From the NCBI GenBank assembly GCA_022457155.1, contig JAJGOT010000451.1, forward strand, positions 310,001 through 374,000: a DNA stretch of 64,000 nucleotides, read 5' to 3'. A program made the translations under genes and the position numbers. Numbering within the stretch: the first letter of the stretch is position 1; the number at the start of each line of letters is the position of its first letter. Positions 52,400 to 60,400 of the stretch are shown piece after piece. The stretch comes from Cladopsammia gracilis. Lineage: Eukaryota; Cnidaria; Anthozoa; Scleractinia; Dendrophylliidae. The notes beneath the pieces were generated by a model that searched no databases, was not told the DNA's origin, and worked only from the letters and a program-made list of their open reading frames with translations.

Positions 52400-52836
52400 A
52401 ACCGAAACCCAAATTCGTGAACAAACCCCTGACCAACGTTGATCTTCTCCAGTTGATTGATTTTCTGGACATTCCCAATTTCAAAGGAATTTTCGCCAGG
52501 GATGAAGTGAGACCCCGAGAACACAGCCCCTGCATCATCAATCTTGATTCGCTTGAAAATGCCGGAACTCACTGGGTGTGTTGCGCCCCCGGACAGAAAT
52601 TCACGTGGTATTTCGACTCTTTTGGGATGGGATTTCCCCAGGAATTCAAAAGTTCCAAACCGGTGATTTGGAACAGCAGTCAGTATCAAAACATCAACAG
52701 CGTTCTTTGCGGGTATTATTGCCTGTTTTCCCTCCATCAATGGTCGCAGGGGAAAGACTTCTATGATATTCTCAAACCGCTCAGTCTAACTAATACAGCG
52801 CAAAATGAGAAATTCATAAAAGAATATTTCGATTGA
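52396..52836 (+). CDS. Adenain-type cysteine protease
   Basis: 146 residues if started at GTG 52,396. Catalytic residues as in adenovirus protease: His59 (GTHWVCC), Asp74 (YFDSFGMG), Gln98, and Cys105 (VLCGYYCL). It matures the capsid and core proteins. Oddity: neighbouring genes overlap as ATGA, but here the overlap reads GTGA and no in-frame ATG precedes the conserved N-terminus, so either a non-AUG start is used or the start codon was lost. The catalytic core is otherwise intact. A diverged fragment of the same gene lies at 7133-7467. Confidence 0.85.
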   Translation: MKPKPKFVNKPLTNVDLLQLIDFLDIPNFKGIFARDEVRPREHSPCIINLDSLENAGTHWVCCAPGQKFTWYFDSFGMGFPQEFKSSKPVIWNSSQYQNINSVLCGYYCLFSLHQWSQGKDFYDILKPLSLTNTAQNEKFIKEYFD

Positions 52837-52838
52837 AA

Positions 52839-52988
52839 ATGAAATCATATTGCGTGAAGGAGAAAAAACAAACTGAATGCGTGAAACCATCGGGATATAT
52901 GACTGCAAAAAATGGAAGAAAAATGTGGTTTTACCATTGCGCTTCCTGCGGAATCAAGAAAACAAGATTTGTGAAATCGGGAAACTGA
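52839..52988 (+). CDS. DUF5679-like zinc-ribbon protein
   Basis: 49 residues from ATG 52,839 (GATTGAAAATG), two bases after the protease stop. The sequence begins MKSYCVKEKKQTECVK and has NGRKMWFYHCASCGIKK. Spaced Cys residues fit the small zinc ribbon DUF5679 found in NCLDVs and Polintons. In the first cluster YCVK is followed by E rather than C, so one metal ligand may be displaced to TEC. Function unknown. The order protease, DUF5679, PLA2 is the same in the fragment at 7133-7745. Confidence 0.75.
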   Translation: MKSYCVKEKKQTECVKPSGYMTAKNGRKMWFYHCASCGIKKTRFVKSGN

Positions 52989-53002
52989 GTCGGCCCTCAC
53001 AA

Positions 53003-53644
53003 GGTGAGGGCTTTGGTGAACTTGCGCTGACTGGTGTCGCGCATGCGCTGCCTTGGTTGGGAAAAAAGACAGTTGAAATGGGTCGTTATGGAGCCAGTGA
53101 ATTATTGCGAAACAAAAACACTCAGAAAAAAGCATTGGATTTTGCCCTGGACAAGATGAAACCATTTCTTGCCAAAACCTCTTCCGATATGCTGAATGAG
53201 CTGTCCACGGCGATCCGACCAAACAGAAAATATAAGACAGATCGAGTAGATTTGGATGGCAGCGGGTTGGATGTTCATTCCCTGATTGGGAAGCTGCCAA
53301 GGCCAAAGAAAGGTTTCACCCTCCCAGGGCATAATTATACAGGCCCCTGGAACCCACTCGAAAAACAAGTCCGATTCTATGAAAAGGGAAAGATTCTCGA
53401 AATTATGCAGCAGCCCACAGGAAAAACAGATGCAGTTGCTATGCAGCACGATGTGGACTATTCAGTCTGCGCAAAACAATCAAACCCGCGTCAATGCAAA
53501 AACAAAGCAGACAGGAAAATGGTTGCCGCTTTGGATGCCATTCCCTGGAAAGAAAGACAGTGGGGTCATGCTTTGGCGAGAAACACAATTCAAGCAAAAC
53601 AGAAACTTGGCCTCGGCGCTCCAAAAAACGGGAAAAGATTTTGA
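53003..53644 (+). CDS. Parvovirus-type phospholipase A2 virion protein, start uncertain
   Basis: Open from at least 52,877, but homology to the second copy begins near 53,003 (GEGFGELALTGVAHALPWLG). Then VEMGRYGASELLRNKNTQKK, and a PLA2 core: the calcium-loop-like LPGHNYTGPWNP and the catalytic DAVAMQHDVDYSVC (His-Asp dyad with HDxxY). In parvoviruses this enzyme breaches endosomal membranes during entry, and a like role here is inferred. No ATG stands at the expected start. In the second copy the same gene begins at TAAATG (7596). The first in-frame ATG is the one in VEMGRYG. The stop overlaps the integrase start in TTGA. Confidence 0.72.
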   Translation, partial: GEGFGELALTGVAHALPWLGKKTVEMGRYGASELLRNKNTQKKALDFALDKMKPFLAKTSSDMLNELSTAIRPNRKYKTDRVDLDGSGLDVHSLIGKLPRPKKGFTLPGHNYTGPWNPLEKQVRFYEKGKILEIMQQPTGKTDAVAMQHDVDYSVCAKQSNPRQCKNKADRKMVAALDAIPWKERQWGHALARNTIQAKQKLGLGAPKNGKRF

Positions 53645-54594
53645 GTGAAGGCCAGTGGACTCAAAATCTGGCAAACGAATTACACCGGCCAATCAGGCGA
53701 AGCTTCCCAAAGAGGCGAGTCATTTCATATGGGATTGACAACATCTGGGCAGCTGATCTAGTCGAGATGGGGAAATTTTCGAGGTGGAATAAAGGGACCA
53801 GATATCTCCTGATGGTGATCGATGTTTTCTCAAAATTCGGTTGGATTCGTCCCCTGAAAGACAAGCGAGGTCAAACAGTGGCTGATGCTTTTAAAGACAT
53901 ATTTAAAACGAAGCGAAAACCGAAAATGCTCTGGACTGACAAAGGATCTGAATTTTTCAATGGAACAATGAACCATCTCCTGAGCGAGAATGGGGTAAAA
54001 TTGTATACAACGGAAAATCAAGAAAAGTCATCTGTTGTTGAGCGCTGGAACAGGTCTTTCAAGGAGAAACTCTTTAAAATGTTTTCTGCTAACAACAATA
54101 CAATATACTGGGACAAACTTGGCAAATTACTGGATCAATATAATCATCGTTTTCATTCGAGCATTCGGATGAGTCCCGCAGAGGCGAGCAAACAGGAAAA
54201 TGAGAAAAAGGTTTTCGCTAATTTATACGGAGATTTAATTTATGCTAAACACAACCCGGCAAAATTCAGGGTTGGCGACAGGGTGAGAATTTCAAAGTTT
54301 AAACGGCAATTATTTGACAAAGGTTTCACGCCGAACTGGACAGAGGAGATATTTGTAATTGACGAAATATTAAACACAAACCCTGTAACGTATAAATTAG
54401 TCGATCTGTTGGGAGAATCAATCACCGGATCATTTTACGAGGCGGAACTTCAAAGAACAACGCAAGATGTGTTTCGAATTGAAAAAGTTATTCGCCGCGA
54501 TAATAAGCGAAAACTCGCGCTTGTAAAATGGAAAAGTTACCCCGATAAATTTAATTCTTGGGTTCCATTGAGCGATGTGGAAAAACTATCTTAA
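53641..54594 (+). CDS. int: Retrovirus-like integrase with C-terminal chromodomain
   Basis: 317 residues if counted from TTG 53,641 (SEGQWTQNLANELHRPIRR follows). DDE core: Asp39 (WAADLVEM), Asp100 (LWTDKGSEF), Glu134 (SSVVERWNRS). The last ~40 residues form a chromodomain (RIEKVIRRDNKRKLALVKWK, WVPLSDVE). It joins the AGT/ACT ends to host DNA with the 6-bp stagger seen as ATTAGT. The chromodomain may steer insertion to marked chromatin. The open frame is complete, but again no ATG lies at the stop/start overlap (TTGA). Last gene of the plus-strand run, followed by a hairpin. Confidence 0.9.
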   Translation: MSEGQWTQNLANELHRPIRRSFPKRRVISYGIDNIWAADLVEMGKFSRWNKGTRYLLMVIDVFSKFGWIRPLKDKRGQTVADAFKDIFKTKRKPKMLWTDKGSEFFNGTMNHLLSENGVKLYTTENQEKSSVVERWNRSFKEKLFKMFSANNNTIYWDKLGKLLDQYNHRFHSSIRMSPAEASKQENEKKVFANLYGDLIYAKHNPAKFRVGDRVRISKFKRQLFDKGFTPNWTEEIFVIDEILNTNPVTYKLVDLLGESITGSFYEAELQRTTQDVFRIEKVIRRDNKRKLALVKWKSYPDKFNSWVPLSDVEKLS

Positions 54595-54641
54595 CCATCG
54601 GTTTCTTGTGATGATTCACTTCCCAGACATATGACGCCAAA

Positions 54642-54732
54642 ACATTCCACACTTCCCTATCAACAGGCTGAGCCAAAAATAATTTTTGTGTTGAGCTTCT
54701 GCGACTCGGGTTGATAGGGAAGTGTGGAATGT
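54642..54732. terminator. Large hairpin after the integrase gene
   Basis: Perfect 23-bp arms (ACATTCCACACTTCCCTATC... at 54,642-54,664, inverted at 54,710-54,732) with a 45-bp loop. It lies between the convergent integrase and the gene at 54,981, as the 45,001 hairpin does for another convergent pair. Confidence 0.5.
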
Positions 54733-54980
54733 AATCTATTGTCTTTCACGTGAAAATTTATTATAGGCAGATAAGTAGCACGCGCCGGACAAAAGAAGCT
54801 AAAAAAGACAATGGGCCTGCAGGCGTGTGTGTGCACGTGGAGTGGCGGGTTATTCTGAGAAAATTTATTCAGCTTTCCGAGAATGCCACCTGGCGATTTC
54901 AAAATGACAGATTGCGTTGGCGTGTCAGAATATGAATGTTTACATTAATATTCACAAAGTCTGTTATTTCAAAACACCGC

Positions 54981-55343
54981 TTAGCATCGCTTTCGTTTCG
55001 CTTCGCTTGGCCCGTTTTGCTTCGCTTTGCTTTCTTTCATTTCCCGGTGGATTTCCCCGAGAAGGCAACTTTGCTTTTGGAGTTCATTGTTGAGAATTTT
55101 ATGTTCCTCTTGGAGATTCACAAATGACTCAAAGAGGAGTTCAATTTGATCTTCTACACACTCCTCTTGTTCTGCTTCCTCCATCTCCGAATCGGAAACA
55201 ATAAAATCCTCGTCTGAAGGCGAAGCGGTTTCATCGTCGCTTCTTGTTTCTTCCTCTGAGCAAGTGGAACAATTTTCATGGTCGCTATCTTCACTCGCTT
55301 CGCTTCGCTCGGCTTCATTGGAAAATACTTTTTCAAGATCCAT
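54981..55343 (-). CDS. Acidic coiled-coil protein, unknown
   Basis: 120 residues from ATG 55,343 (GAAATAAAATG). The N-terminal half is very acidic with Ser clusters (SEASEDSDHENCSTCSEEET; SDEDFIVSDSEMEEAEQEEC), like a phosphorylated or transactivation-type region. Then a leucine-rich coiled coil (LFESFVNLQEEHKILNNELQ) and a basic tail (SEAKRKRC). No family known to me. The preceding gene's stop forms part of its TAAAATG start motif, so both are probably co-transcribed from the right end. Confidence 0.55.
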   Translation of the reverse strand: MDLEKVFSNEAERSEASEDSDHENCSTCSEEETRSDDETASPSDEDFIVSDSEMEEAEQEECVEDQIELLFESFVNLQEEHKILNNELQKQSCLLGEIHREMKESKAKQNGPSEAKRKRC

Positions 55344-55344
55344 T

Positions 55345-55895
55345 TTATTTCCAATTTAATTTTTTGAAGATGGTTTGGATTATTTTTTCTTGTTCCTCCC
55401 GCCTTGATGGGAGAATAAGAAGCTTGAAATCATCTTCATTGGGGTTGAAACTGTTCTTCTTCAACAGGGCGAAAAGAACTTGATGGCAATTGAGAAACTT
55501 TTTTCTGCTGAGATGAAGGTCATTATATGCCAGTGAGAAATATTTAAAATCGTCGATGAGGAATTTTTCCAGGTGCTCGTATTCATTCCCGTCGTGGCCT
55601 GTTATATGATTGAAAATTGCATGATCGTTGCCATGGACTTTTTTCCATTTGGAAGCTTTGACGAAATCCCTGACTTTTTTTCTTGTGATTTCGTCACGGG
55701 GAATTTTTGGGAGAGAATTTCTTTTTGATAAAATTCAAGATCTTTGAGTGGAATTTGATTTTTCCCCTGATTTTGCCGAATGATTTCTTTGAAATGTTCC
55801 AGCCTGGGATTTTTGTGAGAATGAGATGTTGTAATGGTTTCTCGAATAATTTCAGGAGAGAAATCAAAATCAGCTTCTTCTTCGGAACCAGACAT
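55345..55895 (-). pseudogene. Unknown right-end protein, one frameshift
   Basis: Starts MSGSEEEADFDFSPEII at 55,895 and is open to about 55,690, where a run of A/T (CCCAAAAATTCC) carries an apparent one-base indel. A different frame then continues without stops to the TAA at 55,345-55,347 (for example VRDFVKASKWKKVHGNDH, FNPNEDDFKLLILPSRREEQ). The original protein was about 180 residues, acidic at the N-terminus, with no recognised domain. It could be real decay or a programmed shift. Confidence 0.55.
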
Positions 55896-55941
55896 TTTTT
55901 GCCTGGGGAAAAGATTTTGAGATTTGAAAAGAATTTTCCTC

Positions 55942-56279
55942 TGTGAAAATTCAGCGGAAAATTCTTGAAATTAGCCAATTTCAAGATTTTGTTTTGTGCT
56001 CAAGTAGGTGTAAAGAGCTAATTCTGAGACATTTTAATTTTCTCCTGAATTTCACAGAATTGTCACAAAGTCAACAAATTCTAAAAATTTATCAATTTTC
56101 GTCATTTGTCACACAACTCCTAGCTTCTTCAAATCTGCTCAAACTCATCAGAATTGAAAGGATTCTGTCGATTTGGGTAGGTGACAAATTATTTTTCATT
56201 TGTTATAATCCACACAAATTATTTCTGTGAAATTCAGGAGAAAATTAGAATGTCCCAGAATTAGCTCTTTACACCTACT
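55942..56279. repeat. Right terminal repeat of the Polinton (338 bp)
   Basis: The inner ~61 bp (55,942-56,002) are inverted relative to the left end. The outer 277 bp (56,003-56,279) match 36,949-37,225 in the same orientation, with only about two differences seen (C/T in ACATTCTAA against ACATTTTAA; G/T context in GGGCAGG against GGGTAGG). Confidence 0.85.
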
Positions 56280-56285
56280 ATTAGT
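56280..56285. repeat. Polinton target-site duplication ATTAGT, right
   Basis: Identical to 36,943-36,948. Confidence 0.85.
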
Positions 56286-56535
56286 ACGCTCTATTTTCTC
56301 ATTAGTATGCTCTATATAGAGCATGCTAATTAGGCTTTAAGACAAAGGAAAACAAAAGAATTCATTAGTATGTTCTATATAGAGCTTACTAATGAGTCGT
56401 TATTTTACCCCACAATTTCCCTGGGCTTCAAAACCCCCGCCTCTTTACATAATTTAAGACAGTTCATGGGATATAGAGCACACAAATACTGGGCACTGAT
56501 TGGCTAAGTGGGTGTGACCATTTTCTAACGGAACT

Positions 56536-56761
56536 TCGCGTTTAACAAGGAAAACACACTTGCATCAGTCGATATTTTTTGTTTACATGAAAATACAACT
56601 TCATCAATCTTATTCTTATCTTATTGCCGGGTCGCGACCAAAAAGCGAAATGTTGATAACATTATTCGATGGCATCGTACCTTGATTTAGGCTTCGCCTC
56701 TTCCCCTCGGGTTCGCCACGAGGGCAATATATCACATATCCCCTCGCTCCAGGTCAATAAC
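56536..56761. other. Flank between composite element and minisatellite
   Basis: Nothing recognised. Short AT-rich stretch with CGGAACTTCGCGTTTAAC at its left edge matching the outer end of the inverted-repeat element. Confidence 0.4.
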
Positions 56762-56975
56762 CCTTACTTATTGCTTCTGGCCGTTAGGGTCATTTTCACC
56801 TCTCATTGCTTCTGGCTGCTAGGGGCATTTTCACCTCTCATTGCTTCTGGCTGCTAGGGGCATTTTCACCTCTCATTGCTTCTGGCTGCTAGGGGGAATT
56901 TTCACCTCTCATTGCTTCTGGTTGCTAGAGGCATTTTCACCTCTCATTGCTTCTGGTCGCTAGAGGCATTTTCGC
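56762..56975. repeat. 35-bp minisatellite, right block (~6 copies)
   Basis: Unit CTTCTGGCTGCTAGGGGCAT plus TTTCACCTCTCATTG, same orientation as 33,556-33,850. The composite element therefore lies inside one minisatellite locus. Confidence 0.85.
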
Positions 56976-57014
56976 GCAAACGCCGTGGGAGAGATGAGGT
57001 GGCTGTATTCGCAG

Positions 57015-57545
57015 GCTACGGCCAAAGACCCAGACATACACAGAACCAGACACTCAAGAAACACAGAAGCCTGGAGACCTACAGTAAGGTGAAGTCACAC
57101 ACGGCACACATGGCCGGATCTTAACCCGCTTTCTGCAGTACCTGCAGTAGCGTGAAGGAACTCCCCCCTGGATAGGATGCTAGGTTATCGCAGGGTTTCT
57201 CCACCACCCATTTATAGGCCTGAGAAGGGAGAGACAGTGTGGAGTTACGTTTCTTGTCGAAGATCTGAAGTTGAACGCGCTGAATACAACACAACAGTGC
57301 CGCCTAGTCAATTGACGTTAGGATACTCCACATTTTCTAAGCTTGCATCTCTTCTCTTCTTTGGTGTTGAACAAGTCGCGTGTTTGCAACACATGGACGA
57401 TTTGCAAGTATGCAAAGGGGTATAACAAATCTGCCATAGATTCCATCCGAGCTTGTAGAAGGCAACAAACCAAAAATCTAAATCACACAGACCCCCGAAA
57501 CTTCCTCAAACTAAGGTACATCATCAGCTGGTAACCATCATTATG
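57015..57545. other. Intergenic, possible SINE-like repeat
   Basis: 57,170-57,290 contains GGATAGGATGCTAGGTTATC and CGCAGGG, a string that recurs in many animal interspersed repeats. Nothing else recognised. Confidence 0.3.
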
Positions 57546-57550
57546 TGTAT

Positions 57551-57900
57551 GGGCCTGGTCGCACTAGGGAAATTTTGATCAAATTTGTCTTTAAGATAAA
57601 AATCTGTCATCACATCAAGTTTCCTAATGTGACCGGTGTTTCGCAAATTTGACGCCGTAGTGTATGGGTGGGGCAGGCTGATTTTGAAAAATCGAGGAAA
57701 ACGAAAGAAAGCGCTTCCGCAGGGACACGCTTTTTGTGGAAGGTTTTCGTTTTTGTCATTACGCGTATGTTTTCGACAGCATGGACTGACCGTGCAACCC
57801 TAAAATGTTCTCAATTTTTTTAAACTTCCGTTTGCGGTTTCAAATTTATGGAAATTTTTGCACTTGCTAATTTTTGTTTTTGACTGTAGTGCGACCAGGC
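57551..57900. mobile_element. MITE with GGGCCTGGTCGCAC ends
   Basis: TIR GGGCCTGGTCGCACTA at 57,551, inverted as TAGTGCGACCAGGC at the right end. A related copy sits immediately downstream. Confidence 0.65.
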
Positions 57901-57911
57901 GTTAACTGAAT

Positions 57912-58079
57912 AAGGGCTTGGTCGCACCACAGTCCAAAATAAAAATTAGCCCGTGCAAAATAACATAAAAACAAAAGCATTCCACAAAAAGCGTGTCCCA
58001 CCGGAGCGGTTTCTTTTGTTTTCCTCGATTTTTGCACGGGCTGATTTTTGTTTTTGACTGTAGTGCGACCAGGCCCTTA
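57912..58079. mobile_element. Second MITE of the same family
   Basis: AAGGGCTTGGTCGCAC at the left and TAGTGCGACCAGGCCCTT at the right. Shorter internal deletion form. Confidence 0.65.
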
Positions 58080-58639
58080 GAGCAAATTGTTTCTACAATT
58101 TATGCTTTTTTTATTTCATTTTTTTTAATTCATGCGCGGTTTTTTTTTTATACCAGTCTTTCACCTTTCGAAGACCGCAGCTCGAAAGCTTGGTTTTTAA
58201 AACATTTTAGCAAGAGAACGTTACGTTCTTATAGTTATTCATTATGAATAAGAGCAGTTCAGAAAATAACAGAATACCATTTTAAACAAAACAATGCTTT
58301 CTGACCTTTCTCTTAAGTCCATTAAAAATCTTTATTTCTCATTTACTATCACAGCAAGCACCCAACAGCTGTATCGCAGTTTGCAAATCTTAAAGGAGTT
58401 AGCTTAGAGCTGTATCATAGTTTGCAGATCTTGAAGGAGTTAGCTTAAGCTGCATCATAGTTTGCAGATCTTAAAGGACTGTCCATCTTAGTAGAAAGTC
58501 TCGGTTCTGGACGCTGACCAGACTGATCATACTTTGAATTTCAATTCCATCAGTTCCGGTATAAAAAGGCTTAGCTCCTCCCCCATTTCACACCTTTTGG
58601 GTGTGAAATGAAAATTAAGGCGTCTTTCAGTCACAAAAC
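58080..58639. other. Intergenic with a short tandem repeat
   Basis: About three ~43-bp copies of AGCTGTATCATAGTTTGCAG with CTTAAAGGAGTTAGCTTA at 58,371-58,472. Otherwise nothing recognised. Confidence 0.5.
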
Positions 58640-58830
58640 GTGGTAGAAGTTCATAAAGACTTCTGATATAACTTTCATAAAGTTTTTCCAAATTGTGTTA
58701 GCAATGGTCCTAGTAATGACGCATGTTTTTTTGTCAGATGTTTATGCTTCAGTGGTTGATTGACGACTGGAGGTGGGAATGGCCAGGCCAGGCTCCTTTT
58801 ATACCGGAACTTCGTGTTTAACTAGCAAAC
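58640..58830 (-). repeat. Solo fragment of the inverted-repeat (Penelope-like) element end
   Basis: The reverse complement joins sequence matching 34,140-34,240 (AAAGGAGCCTGGCCTGGC) to sequence matching 35,304-35,370 (CCATTGCTAACACAATTTGG). It is thus a deleted copy of the left arm lying outside the minisatellite. Confidence 0.6.
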
Positions 58831-59115
58831 GTTTCTTGCATTATAAGGGTAATTAAATTAACCCAATATTTATCTTTACTGCTGAATATCTGATCTACAA
58901 TTAAAATAAATGAACTAAAAGTTATATTCTGATTTTTTTTTTCAGTTAAACAGCATAAACAAGCCAATTTCTAGTCTAAAACAGTGACATAAAAAATATG
59001 TCCTATAGACAAAGATAATTCTAATAAAGCTACGGTATATATTTATAAATTATGGCAATTTCACAAAACCGATGGACAAGAATCCCTAGATACAAGGCAA
59101 GTAAGATACTACTTA
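58831..59115. other. Intergenic, nothing recognised
   Basis: AT-rich DNA. Confidence 0.5.
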
Positions 59116-59333
59116 GACTGCAAAACAGTCGTTTTTTTCCGCTGGCTCGCTCGCAAAGGCGCGAAGCACCAAAAGCGTCTGAAGCGTGGATACCCGCGTG
59201 CAAAGCGCGCGAGCCTCACACGCCCACACGCGTCTCTCCCCATTCCCACTCTCCATATTCACACTCGCTCCAGACCTTTGGTTCAAAGACCGCGCGCATG
59301 TACCAACGGAAAAAACACGACTGTTTTGCAGTC
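59116..59333. mobile_element. 218-bp MITE, GACTGCAAAACAGTC ends
   Basis: GACTGCAAAACAGTCGTTTT at the left, inverted as CGACTGTTTTGCAGTC at the right. The interior is GC-rich compared with both flanks. Confidence 0.7.
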
Positions 59334-59734
59334 TTGATAAACTAGTTCACCCCTAATGAAAAAAAAGTCTCAGTTTTTAAAGATTTAATAATAATTATTA
59401 ACAATTTTATTGTGTTATTGCGACACTGAGGTGAATAATTGTAGTAGTTTATACCATACAAGTGAACAGCCAGCCAAAAATAGTTATTTTATTTCTGACA
59501 AATGTGGAAGAAACTAGCTCCCGAAATCCAGAACGACTAACGAATCAGAGTGCACAAAAAAATACTTGCAATTGGTATAAATTATACTAAAGACAATAAT
59601 TGTAGCAGTGTGGAAGTCTTTGCAACAGCTGTGGTAATTCACTTAAGGTTCCTGCTTCCACATCATGTGTCATTCCCACTGATTAGTGTACACATGACAC
59701 CTGTGTCCTGATACACACTAGAAGAGCCAAAGGC
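59334..59734. other. Intergenic, nothing recognised
   Basis: AT-rich DNA with no gene seen. Confidence 0.5.
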
Positions 59735-60400
59735 AAGTGTTTTAATATCATTAAATAAACTTAAGTATTACGGATTACAACAAAGTGAAAATAATTGGTT
59801 GCAATCTTACTTAAGTAACAGGAAGCAGCAGGTGCATGTAAATGGTGTTGCTTCTGAGTTATGTTCTATCTCCACTGGTGTACTTCAAGGATCGATACTA
59901 GGACCTTTGCTATTTATTATTTTTATAAATGACCTTCCCAAGTCTTCTACTTATTTTTCTACTAGGTTATCGTATTTTCTCGATTAAACGCCGGGCCCCG
60001 AATAAACACCGGGTATAACAGAGGAAGTTGTAAGTAAGCCCCTCAAACGTTTATTTGTGGTATAATTAACTTAAGATTTAGTGCAAGGTACACGGCTGCC
60101 AAGAAAAACGAATAATAGCCCTTTCATAAAAAATGGCGGGCGAGAAAAAACTGCTGATTCAAGGAAACGCCGGGTCCACTAGGCCAAGTTTGAAATAAAC
60201 GCCGGGGGCGTTTAATTGAGAAAATACGGTATATGCAGACGATACATCTTTGACAGCTTCTGGAAGTGATCTTGACAATTTATTGTGTGAAATTAACAAT
60301 CATTTGCCAGCTGTATACGAATGGTTATGCAGTAATAAGTTAACCTTAAATTTGACAAAAACTAAGTATCTTATTTTTATTCCTCGTCAAAAGGAAAATT
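59735..60400 (+). pseudogene. Non-LTR retrotransposon RT fragment
   Basis: Encodes NWLQSYLSNRKQQVHVNG and GVLQGSILGPLLFIIFINDL, the RT palm segment before the catalytic box. After the MITE at 59,970-60,229 it continues with YADDTSLTASGSDLDNLL and LCSNKLTLNLTKTKY, i.e. the catalytic YADD and following region. It is jockey/CR1-like. Truncated at both ends and split by the MITE. Confidence 0.75.
59970..60229. mobile_element. 260-bp MITE inside the RT fragment
   Basis: TIRs CGTATTTTCTCGATTAAACG and inverse CGTTTAATTGAGAAAATACG. TA at 59,968-59,969 and 60,230-60,231 is the target duplication. Excising one TA and the MITE reconnects the RT codons before YADD. Confidence 0.8.

Larger units (their letters stand above)
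36949..56279. mobile_element. Polinton/Maverick (adintovirus-like) element, 19,331 bp
   Basis: Bounded by AGTAGGTGTAAAG...CTTTACACCTACT and a 6-bp duplication ATTAGT. It carries the Polinton core set: protein-primed DNA polymerase B, retrovirus-like integrase, A32/FtsK-type ATPase, adenain-type protease, double-jelly-roll capsid protein and penton. There are also fibre, core, PLA2 and zinc-ribbon proteins. Gene layout: polymerase, then unknown genes, a repeat block, a fibre/ATPase pair on minus, a ten-gene virion/integrase run on plus, and two small minus genes at the right end. The polymerase is broken. Base composition and start motifs differ from the host genes. It is an endogenous copy of an animal DNA virus-like element. 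Confidence 0.93.
34137..56535. mobile_element. Inverted-repeat element around a Penelope-like RT, split by the Polinton
   Basis: The left arm (about 34,246-35,300) is the reverse complement of 36,083-36,948 joined to 56,280-56,525. Removing the 19.3-kb Polinton restores one continuous right arm. The centre holds a Penelope-like RT fragment. The arms include a palindromic motif, CATTAGTATGCTCTATATAG, repeated several times, and a second ~130-bp palindrome (35,165-35,300, inverted at 36,083-36,225). Penelope-like elements are known to carry terminal repeats in direct or inverted arrangements, so this may be one such copy (inference). The right outer end is shortened by deletion near 56,527. Confidence 0.6.

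Noticed and set aside
57177..57425. Plus-strand open frame of 82 codons
   Set aside because: Overlaps a SINE-like repeat and shows no domain.
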